A DNA stretch of 64,000 nucleotides from Gordonia sp. PDNC005 (GCF_016919385.1 NZ_CP070351.1:2418001-2482000); one strand, 5' to 3'. Numbered from the stretch's first letter, positions 46,958 through 57,736 are shown. A program made the numbers and translations. Notes: generated by a model from the sequence alone, not told the origin.

Positions 46958-48175
46958 ATGACCCATGCGATGTCAGCGACCCGACGGTGGACGATGCTCG
47001 TCTGCTCCCTCATCGCCGCCATGACCACCACATGCGCCACGGCCGGTGTCGCGTACGTGATCCCAGTGCTTCACCGCGACCACGGAATCTCCTTGACCGA
47101 TGCCGCCACCCTGGCCGCAGTCCCCACCATCGGGCTGACATTGACGATCATCGCGTGGGGCGCCGCACTCGACCGTTTCGGAGAGCGGCGCGTGCTCCTG
47201 GTGTCCCTGACGGTCACCCTGGTCGGCACCCTCGCGGCGTTCATCGTCGCCCAGACCGGCGGAGGGTTCGTCGCATTGGTGATCCCGTTGCTGATCGGCG
47301 GACTGGGATCCGGCGCCGCGAACGGCGCAAGCGGTCGGATCGTGGTCGGGTGGTTCCCTGCCGACCAGCGCGGCACAGCGATGGGCGTCCGACAGATGGC
47401 GCAGCCCCTCGGAATCGGTGTGTGCGCATTGACGATGCCGGTGCTCGCCGATCGATGGGGGCTGGCCGCGGCCCTGACTGTGCCCGCTGCTGTCACCGTG
47501 ATCGGACTGATCGCGGTCGCCGCCGCGGTCGTCGACCCGCCCGCACCGTCGGCGGAAACATCAGTCCCGACGGGCAACCCGTATCGCGGCTCCCGCTTCC
47601 TGCAGCGTGTCCACGCGGTGAGCGTGTTGCTGGTGATTCCGCAGTCGATGCTGTGGACCTTTGTGCCCGCTTGGCTGATCGTCGGGCACGGCTGGTCGGC
47701 GTTCGGAGCGGGAGCCTTGGTCACCGCGACCCAGGTGACGGGAGCCTTCGGGCGGATCGCCGCGGGCAGACTGTCCGACGTGATGGGCTCGCGAATGCGT
47801 CCGGTCCGCTACATCGCCGTCGCCGCCGGCGCGTCGACCGCGCTGCTGGCACTGACCGACTGGATCGGCAGCCCCGTCGCGGCCGCCGTGATGGTGCTCG
47901 CCTCGATCAGCACCGTCGCCGACAACGGGCTCGCATTCACCGCGATCGCCGAGTTCGCAGGCCCGGCGTGGAGCGGCCGCAGCCTCGGCGTACAGAACAC
48001 CGCCCAGTACGTGACGACCGCCGCGACCACTCCCTTGTTCGGCGGTGTCATCGAGGCGGCCGGGTACCCCGCCGCCTTCGCCGTCGCCGCGGCCGCTCCG
48101 CTCGTGGCCATCGGACTGGTGCCGCGCGACGCCGTACGTGGCCGCGAGGAGCCTGTTGGCGTCGAGGAGACTTAG
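46958..48175 (+). CDS. MFS transporter (Rv2994-like)
   Basis: 405 residues with 12 predicted helices. AALDRFGERRVLLVSL between helices 2 and 3 is the MFS signature and GVRQMAQPLGIGVCAL is conserved in the OFA/NNP-like actinobacterial group. ATG at 46958 with GCGAGG upstream. Substrate unknown. Position matches Rv2994, between the FAH gene and leuB. Confidence 0.88.
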   Translation: MTHAMSATRRWTMLVCSLIAAMTTTCATAGVAYVIPVLHRDHGISLTDAATLAAVPTIGLTLTIIAWGAALDRFGERRVLLVSLTVTLVGTLAAFIVAQTGGGFVALVIPLLIGGLGSGAANGASGRIVVGWFPADQRGTAMGVRQMAQPLGIGVCALTMPVLADRWGLAAALTVPAAVTVIGLIAVAAAVVDPPAPSAETSVPTGNPYRGSRFLQRVHAVSVLLVIPQSMLWTFVPAWLIVGHGWSAFGAGALVTATQVTGAFGRIAAGRLSDVMGSRMRPVRYIAVAAGASTALLALTDWIGSPVAAAVMVLASISTVADNGLAFTAIAEFAGPAWSGRSLGVQNTAQYVTTAATTPLFGGVIEAAGYPAAFAVAAAAPLVAIGLVPRDAVRGREEPVGVEET

Positions 48176-48280
48176 GTCGGGCTGCGACTCGGGTTCAAAG
48201 ACGCTCGGACAGCAGGAGCGACTCGACCTGCGCCGTGCCCTTCCGTCTCGCTGAGTGGACTCCCCTGCAGTCGACTGTGT

Positions 48281-48383
48281 TCGTGCCTCAACGTAGAAAA
48301 CGTGCCGAAGCTGAGGCACGAGATCCAACGCATGAGGCAGCGAAACCGAGTTTCACGATCCCCGTCCCCAGCATCTTTGATGC
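48281..48383. other. Cluster of nested hairpins between the MFS gene and leuB
   Basis: In the 273-bp convergent gap: TCGTGCCTCA (48281-48290) with TGAGGCACGA (48312-48321), enclosing ACGT-AGAAA-ACGT; GAAAC-CGA-GTTTC (48342-48354); and GCATC-TTT-GATGC (48371-48383). No coding frame stands out here. Confidence 0.45.
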
Positions 48384-48399
48384 CGAAGCACGCACGACC

Positions 48400-48436
48400 A
48401 AAGGACCGCACCGACATCAAGCCGGTGCGGTCCTTT
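48400..48436 (-). terminator. Terminator of serA-leuB
   Basis: AAAGGACCGCACCG (48400-48413) and CGGTGCGGTCCTTT (48423-48436) form a 14-bp perfect stem with a 9-nt loop, 12 nt beyond the leuB stop. Confidence 0.8.
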
Positions 48437-48448
48437 CGGTAGTGCAGA

Positions 48449-49459
48449 TCAGACGAGCGCGAGGATGCGGTCGCCCACCTCGGTGGTGGAACCGCGGTTC
48501 TCGCCGCGCGAGGCGACGTCGGACGCGACGGCCTTCTCGACGCGGGCAGCGCCCTCGTCGTCGCCGAGGTGACGCAGGAGCAGCGCAACCGAGAGGATCG
48601 CCGCTGTCGGGTCGGCGATGTTCTGGCCCGCGATGTCGGGGGCACTGCCGTGGACCGGCTCGAACATCGACGGACTGGTGCGCGTCGCGTCGATGTTGCC
48701 CGACGCGGCGAGACCGATGCCGCCGGACACTGCAGCCGCGAGGTCGGTGATGATGTCGCCGAACAGGTTGTCGGTGACGATCACGTCGAAGCGGCCCGGA
48801 TCGGTGACCATGAAGATGGTCGCCGCGTCGATGTGCAGGTAGTCGGTGACGACGTCGGGGAACTCCTTGCCGATCTCCTCCACCGCGCGGGTCCACATGC
48901 CGCCGGCGAACTGCAGCACGTTGTTCTTGTGCACCAACGTGAGCTTCTTGCTGCGCGCCTGAGCCCGGACGTACGCGTCACGAATGACACGCTCGATGCC
49001 GAACCGCGTGTTGACGCTGACCTCGGTGGCGACCTCGTGCGGTGTGCCGACGCGGATCGCGCCCCCGTTGCCCGTGTACGGGCCCTCGGTGCCTTCGCGG
49101 ACGACGATGAAGTCGATCTTCGGGTCGCCGGCCAGCGGGGACTTCACACCGTCGAAGAGGTACGACGGGCGCAGGTTCACGTGGTGATCCAGGATGAAAC
49201 GCAGCTTCAGCAGGAATCCGCGCTCAAGGACGCCGGACGGCACCGACGGGTCGCCAATGGCGCCGAGGAGGATCGCGTCGTGCTCACGGAGCGACGCGAC
49301 GTCCTCGTCGGTCAGGAGCTCGCCGGTCGCGTGGTAGCGGCGAGCACCGAAGTCGTACTCGGTGGTCTCGACGTCGGGGTGCAGCTTGCGCAGCACCTTC
49401 AGCGCCTGCGCGGTGACCTCGGGTCCGATTCCGTCGCCGCCGATGACTGCGAGTTTCAC
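48449..49459 (-). CDS. leuB: 3-isopropylmalate dehydrogenase
   Basis: 336 residues starting [33 protein letters not shown] and [12 protein letters not shown] are the family motifs. It oxidatively decarboxylates 3-isopropylmalate in leucine synthesis. The GTG at 49459 overlaps the serA stop (GTGA), so it is coupled to serA, as in mycobacteria. Confidence 0.97.
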   Translation of the reverse strand: MKLAVIGGDGIGPEVTAQALKVLRKLHPDVETTEYDFGARRYHATGELLTDEDVASLREHDAILLGAIGDPSVPSGVLERGFLLKLRFILDHHVNLRPSYLFDGVKSPLAGDPKIDFIVVREGTEGPYTGNGGAIRVGTPHEVATEVSVNTRFGIERVIRDAYVRAQARSKKLTLVHKNNVLQFAGGMWTRAVEEIGKEFPDVVTDYLHIDAATIFMVTDPGRFDVIVTDNLFGDIITDLAAAVSGGIGLAASGNIDATRTSPSMFEPVHGSAPDIAGQNIADPTAAILSVALLLRHLGDDEGAARVEKAVASDVASRGENRGSTTEVGDRILALV

Positions 49460-51051
49460 GAGAGGTCCACCTGCTTGATGAGGGTCGCGGAGACGGCGTC
49501 GCCGATCGAGGCGAGGAGCGCCTCGTCGAGCTCGCGGTCCACGCGGAGGAGCATGGTGGCGCCTTCGCCGTCGGCGTCCTGCGCGAGTGCCGCGGCGACG
49601 ATGTCGACGCCGCCGTCACCCAGGAGCGAACCGATCTTGCCGAGTGTGCCCGGCTGGTCGGCGTAGCTGACCAGCAGGTTGCGGCCTTCGGCACGGAGGT
49701 CGAGGTTGCGGCCGTTGACATTGACGATCTTCTGCACCTGGCGCGGACCGGTCAGGGTGCCCGCGACGTTGACGGTGCTGCCGTCCGCGAACACAGCCTT
49801 GACGTCGACCTGGCTGCGGTGGTTCGGGCTCTCCGACTCCGTGACGACCTCGTGGCTCACGCCGCGCTCACTGGCGACTGCCGGGGCGTTCACGAAGGTG
49901 ACCGGCTCGTCGACCACGGCCGAGAAGAGGCCGCGGACGGCCGAGAGGCCGAGCACGTCGACGGGGCTGGCGGCGAGTTCACCACGGACCTCGACGGTCA
50001 GGTTGGTGGGCATGCCGCCCGCGACGACGCCCGCGAGGACGCCGAGCTTGCGGGACAGTTCGAGCCACGGTGCGACCTCGTCGTCGACCGGGCCGCCGGT
50101 GATGTTGACGGCGTCGGGGACGAAGTGGCCTGCGAGGGCGAGCTGAACACTCTTGGCGACGTCGGTGCCCGCACGGTCCTGCGCTTCGGCGGTTGATGCA
50201 CCGAGGTGCGGAGTGACGACGACCTGAGGCAGCTCGAACAGCGGCGAGTCGGTGCAGGGCTCGGTGTCGAAGACGTCGAGGCCGGCGCCGCGGACGCGGC
50301 CCTCGGTGATGGCGTCTGCGAGCGCCTGCTCGTCGATCAGGCCGCCACGGGCGGCGTTGACGATGATGACGTCCTTCTTCACCTTCGCGAGCTGCTCTGC
50401 GCCGATGAGACCTGCGGTCTCCTTGGTCTTGGGCAGGTGGATGGTGATGAAGTCAGCGCGCTCGAGGAGTTCGTCGAGGGTGACCAGTTCGATGCCGAGC
50501 TGTGCGGCGCGGGCCGCCGAGACGTAGGGGTCGTACGCGATGATGTGCGTCTCGAACGCGGCGAGGCGAGCCGCAGCCAGCTGGCCGATGCGGCCGAGGC
50601 CGACAACGCCGACGGTCTTGTCGAAGAGTTCGACGCCGGAGAACGACGAGCGCTTCCACGTGTGCTCTCGCAGGGTCGCGTCAGCGGCGGGCACCTGACG
50701 TGCGGCCGACATGAGGAGCGCGACGGCGTGCTCGGCTGCCGAGTGGATGTTGGAGGTCGGAGCGTTGACGACCATGACACCGCGTGCGGTGGCAGCCGGG
50801 ACGTCGACGTTGTCGAGTCCCACGCCTGCGCGGGCGATGATCTTCAGCTTCTTGCCCGCGTCGAGCACCTCGGCGTCGACGGTCGTCGCCGAACGGACGA
50901 GGATGGCGTCGGCGTCGACCACAGCTTCGAGAAGCTTGGGGCGGTCCGGGCCGTCGACCCAGCGGACCTCGACGTCGCCGCCGAGTGCTTCCACGGTCGA
51001 GGGGGCGAGCTTGTCGGCGATCAGGACGACTGGGCGGCCGGCATCGGTCAC
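49456..51051 (-). CDS. serA: D-3-phosphoglycerate dehydrogenase
   Basis: 531 residues with NAD-binding [14 protein letters not shown], catalytic Arg/Glu/His region ([27 protein letters not shown]), an intervening substrate-binding domain and a C-terminal ACT domain ([18 protein letters not shown]) for serine feedback, as in mycobacterial SerA1. GTG at 51051 with GGAGA upstream; the frame extends to 51546 but that part is not SerA-like. Begins serine synthesis. Confidence 0.97.
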   Translation of the reverse strand: MTDAGRPVVLIADKLAPSTVEALGGDVEVRWVDGPDRPKLLEAVVDADAILVRSATTVDAEVLDAGKKLKIIARAGVGLDNVDVPAATARGVMVVNAPTSNIHSAAEHAVALLMSAARQVPAADATLREHTWKRSSFSGVELFDKTVGVVGLGRIGQLAAARLAAFETHIIAYDPYVSAARAAQLGIELVTLDELLERADFITIHLPKTKETAGLIGAEQLAKVKKDVIIVNAARGGLIDEQALADAITEGRVRGAGLDVFDTEPCTDSPLFELPQVVVTPHLGASTAEAQDRAGTDVAKSVQLALAGHFVPDAVNITGGPVDDEVAPWLELSRKLGVLAGVVAGGMPTNLTVEVRGELAASPVDVLGLSAVRGLFSAVVDEPVTFVNAPAVASERGVSHEVVTESESPNHRSQVDVKAVFADGSTVNVAGTLTGPRQVQKIVNVNGRNLDLRAEGRNLLVSYADQPGTLGKIGSLLGDGGVDIVAAALAQDADGEGATMLLRVDRELDEALLASIGDAVSATLIKQVDLS

Positions 51052-51119
51052 AGTGTTCTCCAGATTCTCAGGTTGCGGACACCGTCGAGAAGATGTCGCG
51101 GGTCGATTCAGCACTGCCG

Positions 51120-51125
51120 ATTCTA
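51120..51125 (-). promoter_or_regulatory. Possible serA -10 element
   Basis: TAGAAT on the minus strand, about 70 nt before the serA GTG. The -35 region is poor, so the promoter call is tentative. Confidence 0.3.
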
Positions 51126-51334
51126 GTGCCCTGCGACCGTGGGCTCGTACCCGCCCATCTGCGATTGTGGTGGCCGACACGCAGCACCGGTACATTGCAG
51201 ACCGCGTATCGATTGAGTCACGACCGGCTCCTGAGGCACGTGGGCCCTGGGGTTCGGGGCACCGATGCGCATAAAGTGGGATGGTCTGCGGCGCGTCCGT
51301 GGGGGTCTTTGAACAGAACGCGAGTGGAGTGAAT

Positions 51335-52003
51335 ATGAAGAAGCTGATGGTGGTCCTCGCCGTCGTGGCGGCAATGGTGTCGTCTCTCATCGGTGTCGGC
51401 AGCGCCGATGCCGCACCGCGAGTCCCGCTCGGCGGCGGCTCGGGAATCCTCGTCCTCAAGGGCGGGAACACTGCCGCAGCCTGCACCGTGACCACTGTCG
51501 GTCGTCCCGCGTCGGGCTCGCACAAGGGTGAGCTGATCGCCGTCACCGCAGGTCACTGCGGCCGCCCCGGCCAGCGCGTCTTCTCCGAGCGCTACCAGCA
51601 GCGCGGCCAGATCGGCACGATCGTGTACAGCGCGTCGGACGTCGACATGGCGATCATCCGCCTCGATGCTGCGAAGGTCGCACCGGTCCGCACTGTCGGA
51701 GGCGTGACGATCCGCTCGATCGACACCCGCCCGATCTCGTTCCCGACGGTGGTCTGCAAGACAGGCCGCACCACGGGCAAGACCTGCGGTGTCACGTGGT
51801 TCTCGGACAACCAGAGCCACTTCAGCCAGATGTGTGTCATCGAGGGCGATTCCGGCAGCCCGGTCGTCGTCGGCAACCGCCTGGTCGGCATGGTCAACGC
51901 CTACTACTTCCTGTCCTGCGCCGGACCGGAGACGGGCACGAGCTCCAAGACGATCCTGAACCGTCTTGCACGCCAGGGCTACGGCAACTTCCGTCTGGCC
52001 TGA
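51335..52003 (+). CDS. Secreted S1-family serine protease
   Basis: 222 residues. Signal peptide MKKLMVVLAVVAAMVSSL with likely cleavage after ADA (about 26). Chymotrypsin-fold triad: His74 (TAGHC), Asp104 (SDVDMAII) and Ser173 (GDSGSP); Cys pairs flank the His and Ser loops. A GGAG element precedes the ATG at 51335; the upstream start at 51281 would hide the signal peptide. No pro-domain. Exported protease or chaperone-like trypsin; the substrate is unknown. Divergent from serA. Confidence 0.88.
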   Translation: MKKLMVVLAVVAAMVSSLIGVGSADAAPRVPLGGGSGILVLKGGNTAAACTVTTVGRPASGSHKGELIAVTAGHCGRPGQRVFSERYQQRGQIGTIVYSASDVDMAIIRLDAAKVAPVRTVGGVTIRSIDTRPISFPTVVCKTGRTTGKTCGVTWFSDNQSHFSQMCVIEGDSGSPVVVGNRLVGMVNAYYFLSCAGPETGTSSKTILNRLARQGYGNFRLA

Positions 52004-52020
52004 CCAGAACAGCACAGCGA

Positions 52021-52056
52021 AAAGAGCGGCGGCCCCGAGGGGCCGCCGCTCTTTTC
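52021..52056 (+). terminator. Terminator of the serine protease gene
   Basis: A 17-bp perfect stem (52021-52037 with 52040-52056) around a 2-nt GA centre, with TTTT at the 3' arm; it starts 18 nt after the stop codon. Confidence 0.88.
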
Positions 52057-52107
52057 GTCATTTCACACCTACCAGAATTGGCAGCTCGAGGCTTCACCTA
52101 CAGCGAA

Positions 52108-52205
52108 GGCATGGGGCGGATGGTCGCCGAGGAGCCCTCCGCAGCGAGCGAGCCGCTAGGCGAGCCCGCGAGGACTGCCGACGAGGTGACCGTCCGCCCC
52201 ATGCC
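52108..52205. repeat. Long imperfect stem-loop
   Basis: GGCATGGGGCGGA... (52108-52128) is complementary at 19 of 21 positions to 52185-52205, with a 56-nt GC-rich loop. It ends 20 bp from the SRPBCC gene stop. No convincing reading frame is present in 52060-52225. Confidence 0.5.
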
Positions 52206-52225
52206 GCCCACGTAGAGCAGGCACC

Positions 52226-52678
52226 CTAAGACGAAGAAGGAACACCTTCAACCGCAGCACGAAGCGCCGATTCCGTCTGCTTCACCGCCTGTCCGACCAC
52301 GGGCTCGATGATCGCGCCCAGGACTCGTCCTGCGATTCCGCCGGGGAGCTCGTAGTCGAAGTTGACGTCGACCACTGTCGTTCCGTCGTCGCCGTCGGCG
52401 AATCGCCAGCCGGTCTGGACGTCGAAGCCTGCGATGGAGGTGAGGACGAGTACACGGCCCTCTTCCCATTCGGTCACGCGCAGGGTCGAGTCTAGGTTCT
52501 TCGGGCCGATCTTCATCGTCGCCTGATACGTGGCGCCGAGTCCGCAGGTCTGGTCGGTGACGGGCGTGAAGCGGGTGACGCCGAACATCCAGTCGGGCAC
52601 GTTGCGGTAGTCGTCGACGTACGCGAACACCTGCTCGCGTGGACTGTGTGTGGTCACCGTCTGGCGCACGCCCGGCAT
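52226..52678 (-). CDS. SRPBCC (START-like) family protein 1
   Basis: 150 residues with the SRPBCC start VTTHSPREQVFAYVDDYRNVPDW and C-terminal amphipathic helix (VVGQAVKQTESALRAAV). The fold binds hydrophobic ligands; in mycobacteria similar proteins are widespread and mostly uncharacterised. Paralogue of the next gene upstream (52953-53393), with shared AYVDDY.NVP and LPGG.AG.VLG.. patterns. The role is unknown. Confidence 0.83.
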   Translation of the reverse strand: MPGVRQTVTTHSPREQVFAYVDDYRNVPDWMFGVTRFTPVTDQTCGLGATYQATMKIGPKNLDSTLRVTEWEEGRVLVLTSIAGFDVQTGWRFADGDDGTTVVDVNFDYELPGGIAGRVLGAIIEPVVGQAVKQTESALRAAVEGVPSSS

Positions 52679-52884
52679 GATTTCTCCCTGTCATCTGCGA
52701 TCCGACCATCAGGCACACGGCTGTGCCTGATGTTGCGTAGACCACAATGCCATGGACCGATGGCACGGTCTACGTTGGGCTCGTGTCGTACCGCGATCCT
52801 CCGGCAAATCCGTATCCGTACGGTGCCGCTGCACCGACCGCGAGGATCCAGCGGGAGACGACAACGTCAAACGCGGTATTCAAT

Positions 52885-52918
52885 GACAAACGAGGCATGC
52901 ATGCATGCCTCGTTTGTC
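52885..52918. terminator. 34-bp perfect palindrome, probable terminator of SRPBCC gene 2
   Basis: GACAAACGAGGCATGCA (52885-52901) is followed directly by its exact complement (52902-52918). It lies 35 nt past the stop of the SRPBCC gene on the minus strand. With CATGCATG at the centre it would form a hairpin with a small loop. The remaining gap (52679-52952) shows no gene I can support. Confidence 0.6.
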
Positions 52919-52952
52919 GTCGAGTGCCGCGGGTGCCCTACACGGGCGCAGA

Positions 52953-53393
52953 TCACGCCTCGACAGCCGTCCTGATCTTGGATTCGATGTGCTTGATCGC
53001 CTGGTCGGCGAACGGGCCGATGAGGCCGCCGAGCACCTTGCCTGCGAGGCCGCCGGGGAGCGTGAAGTCGAAGACGACGCTCAACACTGTCGTGCCGGGC
53101 TCGTCGCCGTCCCGGAACGCCCACTCCGTGTTGGCCCCGAAGCCCTTCACCGATTCCAGCTTGATCAGCTCGTTCTCGACCCACTCGGTGCATTCGACGG
53201 TCGACTTGAGCTCCTTAGGCCCCACCTTCAACGCGGCGGCGAACACTGAGCCCTTGCCCTGGACGATGTCGGTGGTCGGCTCGAAGCTGGTGATGCCGAG
53301 CATGTACTCGGGGACGTTCTTGTAGTCGTCGACGTAGGCGAACAGTTTCTCGCGCGGTGCGGTGGTGACTGCTTCGTGCCGGACTTCGCTCAT
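52953..53393 (-). CDS. SRPBCC (START-like) family protein 2
   Basis: 146 residues, MSEVRHEAVTTAPREKLFAYVDDYKNVPEYM..., clearly paralogous to the gene at 52226-52678. The ATG at 53393 has GAGGGAAG upstream; the longer frame to 53483 runs over the ilvC terminator. Hydrophobic ligand binding is expected from the fold. Tandem duplication is followed by a palindrome between the copies. Confidence 0.83.
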   Translation of the reverse strand: MSEVRHEAVTTAPREKLFAYVDDYKNVPEYMLGITSFEPTTDIVQGKGSVFAAALKVGPKELKSTVECTEWVENELIKLESVKGFGANTEWAFRDGDEPGTTVLSVVFDFTLPGGLAGKVLGGLIGPFADQAIKHIESKIRTAVEA

Positions 53394-53471
53394 AACACTT
53401 CCCTCGTGGAGTAGGTGACGAGTCATCGTAGCGTCGTCCTTCGAGTTCTTTGACGATGCCCCGAACAGCAG

Positions 53472-53504
53472 ACGGCCCCGCATCCACGAAGGATGCGGGG
53501 CCGT
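53472..53504 (-). terminator. Terminator of ilvBNC
   Basis: ACGGCCCCGCATCC (53472-53485) and GGATGCGGGGCCGT (53491-53504), a 14-bp perfect stem with a 5-nt loop, 15 nt past the ilvC stop. Confidence 0.85.
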
Positions 53505-53519
53505 GCTGGACGATCAGAC

Positions 53520-54554
<1,035 letters not shown>

Positions 54555-54585
54555 TTATTAGGAGGTGTTGCTTGCAATTGTCGCG

Positions 54586-55089
54586 CTAGCGGTTCGCGGA
54601 CATGCTCTTGGGTCCACGTCCGAGTGTCACGCCGCCCGACTGCGCGATCTCGCGGATGCCGTACGGGTCCAGCATCCTCAGGAGCGCTTCGAGCTTCTCG
54701 GACGTTCCGGTGGCCTCGACGGTGACCGATTCCGGTGACACGTCGATGACCTTGGCGCGGAACAGATTGACCACGTCGATGATCTCACCTCGGTTGGTGG
54801 CATCGGTGCGGACCTTGATCATCATCAGTTCGCGGGAGACCGAGTTCGTCGGTTCCTGCTCGACGATCTTGATGACGTTGATCAGCTTGTTGAGCTGCTT
54901 CGTCACTTGTTCGAGGGGGAAGTCGTCGACGGTGACCATGATGGTCATGCGCGAGATGCCCTTGAGTTCGGTCGGGCCGACGGCCAGCGACTCGATGTTG
55001 AAGCCGCGACGCGAGAAGAGACCGGAGACGCGTGCGAGCACGCCCGGACGGTCCTCGACCAGAACGCTCAGCGTATGGGTGGTGCTCAC
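54586..55089 (-). CDS. ilvN: Acetolactate synthase small (regulatory) subunit
   Basis: 167 residues: ACT domain start [29 protein letters not shown] and C-terminal dimer domain. It activates IlvB and mediates valine feedback. The GTG at 55089 overlaps the ilvB stop (GTGA). Confidence 0.97.
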   Translation of the reverse strand: MSTTHTLSVLVEDRPGVLARVSGLFSRRGFNIESLAVGPTELKGISRMTIMVTVDDFPLEQVTKQLNKLINVIKIVEQEPTNSVSRELMMIKVRTDATNRGEIIDVVNLFRAKVIDVSPESVTVEATGTSEKLEALLRMLDPYGIREIAQSGGVTLGRGPKSMSANR

Positions 55090-56972
55090 AGCGAATCCTT
55101 CCCGTTCATGACTTCGTGGATCTCGACGGGGCCTGCGGCCGACTCGTCGTCGTCGAACAGCGGGCGGATGTCCCGGGCCGCCATGATCTCGTCGTTGCCG
55201 GTGCCTGCAGCGACCATCGGCCAGACCTGTGCGTCCTTACCGACGATGAAGTCGATGACGACGGGACGGTCGTTGATCTCGCGTGCCTTGGCGATCGCCG
55301 GTGCGACGTCCTCTTCACGCTCGACGCGGATCGCGACACAACCGAGCGCTTCGCCGAGCTTGACGAAGTCGGGGATCATCCGCGAATGCGTCGCCAGGTC
55401 GGTGTTCGAGTACCGCTGGTCGTAGAACAGCGTCTGCCACTGGCGGACCATGCCGAGGTTGCCGTTGTTGATCAGGGCGACCTTGATCGGGATGCCTTCG
55501 ATGGCGCAGGTCGCAAGCTCCTGGTTGGTCATCTGGAAGCAGCCGTCACCGTCGATGGCCCAGACTTCCTTCTCCGGTGCGGCGGCCTTGGCGCCCATCG
55601 CGGCCGGGACGGAGTAGCCCATGGTGCCGAGTCCACCCGAGTTGAGCCAGGTGCGCGGCTTCTCGTACTTGACGAACTGCGCGGCCCACATCTGGTGCTG
55701 GCCGACACCCGCGACGTACACGGCGTCGGGTCCTGCCGCCTTGCCGAGTTCGGAGATGACGAACTCGGGAGACAGAGAGCCGTCGGACTGACCGTCGTAG
55801 CTGAGCGGGAAACGCGCCCGGATGTCGTCCAGGTACGCCCACCACGCGGTCAGGTCGGGGCTGGTTCCACCGGTGGCGCGCTCGGCGCGAAGCGCCTCGA
55901 TCAGGTCGACGATGACAGCCTGCGCGTCACCGACGATCGGCACGTCGACGTCGCGGTTCTTGCCGATCTCCGCCGGGTCGATGTCGGCGTGGATGACCTT
56001 CGCGTCGGGTGCGAACGAGTCGAGCTGGCCGGTCACGCGGTCGTCGAAGCGGGCGCCGAGCGTGATCAGCAGGTCGCTGCGCTGCAGAGCCGCGACGGCG
56101 CCGACGGTGCCGTGCATGCCGGGCATGCCCATGTGCTGGGTGTGGCTGTCCGGGAACGCGCCGCGCGCCATCAGCGTGGTGACGACGGGGATTCCCGTCA
56201 GTTCGGCGAGCTCCATCAGCTCGGCCGACGCCTCTGCCTTGATGACACCGCCACCGACGTAGAGGACCGGCTTGGACGACTGCTGGATGAGACGGGCGGC
56301 CTCCCGAATCTGCTTGCCGTGCGGACGCGTGACCGGACGGTAGCCGGGCAGGTCGAACTGCGGCGGCCACGAGAAGGTGGTCTGCGCCTGCAGGATGTCC
56401 TTCGGGATGTCGACGAGGACGGCGCCCGGGCGACCGCTCTCGGCGATGTAGAACGCCTCGGCGATCGTGCGGGGGATGTCTGCTGCCGAGCTCACCAGGA
56501 AGTTGTGCTTGGTGATCGGCATGGTGATCCCGGAGATGTCGGCTTCCTGGAAGCCGTCGGTGCCGATGAGTGCACGACCGACCTGGCCGGTGATCGCGAC
56601 AACCGGAACCGAGTCCATCTGCGCGTCGGCGAGCGGGGTGACGAGGTTCGTCGCACCCGGGCCCGACGTCGCCATCATGACGCCGGCCTTGCCCGCGACC
56701 TGGGCGTACCCGGTCGCGGCGTGGCCTGCGCCCTGCTCGTGGCGAACCAGGACGTGACGGACCTTGGTCGAGTCGAGGAGCGGGTCGTACACCGGAAGGA
56801 CTGCACCGCCCGGAATGCCGAAGACCACTTCGACGCCGAGCTCTTCGAGCGTGCGGACCACCGACTGTGCGCCGGTGACACGCTCGGGTGCGACGCTCGC
56901 GCCGCCCGATCGCATGGATTCTGTCGACGGCGACTGCGGCCGCGGCGAACCGTGTGCTGTTGAATTACTCAC
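55086..56972 (-). CDS. ilvB: Acetolactate synthase large subunit
   Basis: 628 residues. Begins with a Ser/Pro-rich leader, then TPP-enzyme domains: [18 protein letters not shown] with the catalytic Glu region ([15 protein letters not shown]), an FAD-binding middle domain and [12 protein letters not shown]...NNGNLGM for TPP-Mg. It condenses pyruvate units to acetolactate. The GTG at 56972 follows GAGGAA; an in-frame start at 57044 is near the attenuator and less likely. Expression is controlled by the upstream attenuator. Confidence 0.97.
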   Translation of the reverse strand: MSNSTAHGSPRPQSPSTESMRSGGASVAPERVTGAQSVVRTLEELGVEVVFGIPGGAVLPVYDPLLDSTKVRHVLVRHEQGAGHAATGYAQVAGKAGVMMATSGPGATNLVTPLADAQMDSVPVVAITGQVGRALIGTDGFQEADISGITMPITKHNFLVSSAADIPRTIAEAFYIAESGRPGAVLVDIPKDILQAQTTFSWPPQFDLPGYRPVTRPHGKQIREAARLIQQSSKPVLYVGGGVIKAEASAELMELAELTGIPVVTTLMARGAFPDSHTQHMGMPGMHGTVGAVAALQRSDLLITLGARFDDRVTGQLDSFAPDAKVIHADIDPAEIGKNRDVDVPIVGDAQAVIVDLIEALRAERATGGTSPDLTAWWAYLDDIRARFPLSYDGQSDGSLSPEFVISELGKAAGPDAVYVAGVGQHQMWAAQFVKYEKPRTWLNSGGLGTMGYSVPAAMGAKAAAPEKEVWAIDGDGCFQMTNQELATCAIEGIPIKVALINNGNLGMVRQWQTLFYDQRYSNTDLATHSRMIPDFVKLGEALGCVAIRVEREEDVAPAIAKAREINDRPVVIDFIVGKDAQVWPMVAAGTGNDEIMAARDIRPLFDDDESAAGPVEIHEVMNGKDSL

Positions 56973-57058
56973 TGCACGTTCCTCATCCTCGTGTGCCAGT
57001 AATGTGTCCGACACTCTCGCCCAGGTCGGCGACGCGATGGTCACCGGGTCCTGACAAG

Positions 57059-57092
57059 AAAAAACCCCCGACAGCGGGTGCTGGTCGAGGGG
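57059..57092 (-). promoter_or_regulatory. ilvB attenuator (rho-independent)
   Basis: On the minus strand, CCCCTCGAC (57092-57084) pairs with GTCGGGGG (57072-57065) with one bulged base and an 11-nt loop, followed by six U (57064-57059). It lies 40 nt after the leader peptide stop and 86 nt before the ilvB start. GGCGCGTC inside the leader ORF (57149-57142) complements GACGCGCC (57098-57091), which abuts the terminator arm, offering an antiterminator. Attenuation upstream of ilvB has been proposed in actinobacteria. Confidence 0.8.
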
Positions 57093-57132
57093 CGCGTCGT
57101 TGGTGTTTCGGAAGGGTCTACGAAGTGACCGA

Positions 57133-57183
57133 TCAGGCGTTGACGCGCCGACCGAGTACTACTACGAGAATCTTCTGATCCAT
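57133..57183 (-). CDS. ilvB leader peptide
   Basis: 16-residue [22 protein letters not shown] at 57183 and TGA at 57135-57133. The run Ile-Leu-Val-Val-Val-Leu consists of the three end products of the pathway, the hallmark of a ribosome-stalling leader peptide. The ATG lies only 9 nt after the -10 element, so the transcript would be almost or wholly leaderless. Depletion of any branched amino acid would stall the ribosome at codons 5-10 and favour the antiterminator. Confidence 0.85.
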   Translation of the reverse strand: MDQKILVVVLGRRVNA

Positions 57184-57192
57184 CACACGAAC

Positions 57193-57222
57193 AACGTAGA
57201 GCAGTGCCGCAGATGTAGTCAA
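57193..57222 (-). promoter_or_regulatory. ilvB promoter
   Basis: TTGACT (57222-57217) and TACGTT (57198-57193) on the minus strand, separated by 18 bp. Transcription would start at about 57186, 0-3 nt before the leader peptide ATG. Confidence 0.7.
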
Positions 57223-57268
57223 ATCCGCCCGCGACCGGCTCCGGTCCGCTATTGGGCGACGTGGAACA

Positions 57269-57691
57269 ATGGTCGCCGTGACCGACTCGTCCTTCGACTT
57301 CAAGATCTCGCGACTCGCGTACGCGGTCGTCCCCGTCGCCGTCTTCGTGGTGGTGATCCTGATCGGCGGATCCGTGTGGTTCGCATTCGGGGCCGTGATC
57401 CCGTTCGCCCTCGCATGGTGGATCCACCACCTGCGCACTCACGTCGACTCCGACGGCATCGTCGCCGTCGGCACGTTCGGGACCACGACGCTCTCCTGGG
57501 AGGACGTGGCGGGCCTCCGATTCCCGAAATGGGGATCGGTGCGGGCGGTGACCACAGACGGGCGCGAGGTGCGACTCCCCGCTGTCGGATTCGCCGACAT
57601 GCCCGTCCTGTCCGCGGCCAGCGACGGCCGGGTCCCCGATCCGTTCGCCGCCGAGCGGGACGCCCGACGAGCAGCCTCCGACCAATCCTGA
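57269..57691 (+). CDS. Small membrane protein with PH-like domain (Rv3004-like position)
   Basis: 140 residues. Two membrane segments (about 15-34 and 36-52), then a small beta-rich C-terminal domain (SDGIVAVGTFGTTTLSWEDVAGLRFPKWGS...) resembling bacterial PH domains (DUF-type). Cytoplasmic location is likely. It diverges from the ilvB promoter and precedes mgtE by 45 nt. Function unknown. Confidence 0.75.
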   Translation: MVAVTDSSFDFKISRLAYAVVPVAVFVVVILIGGSVWFAFGAVIPFALAWWIHHLRTHVDSDGIVAVGTFGTTTLSWEDVAGLRFPKWGSVRAVTTDGREVRLPAVGFADMPVLSAASDGRVPDPFAAERDARRAASDQS

Positions 57692-57736
57692 CCCGGGCGT
57701 CGCGCCCGCACTCCACCAACCGAAGCGAGGTCTGCC

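Noticed and set aside
52885..52918. Palindrome considered as an insertion-sequence terminal repeat
   Set aside because: There is no partner copy, no transposase gene and no target duplication in the window; a terminator explains it better.
57692..57736. Possible Mg riboswitch before mgtE
   Set aside because: Only 45 bp separate mgtE from the preceding gene, far too short for an M-box fold.
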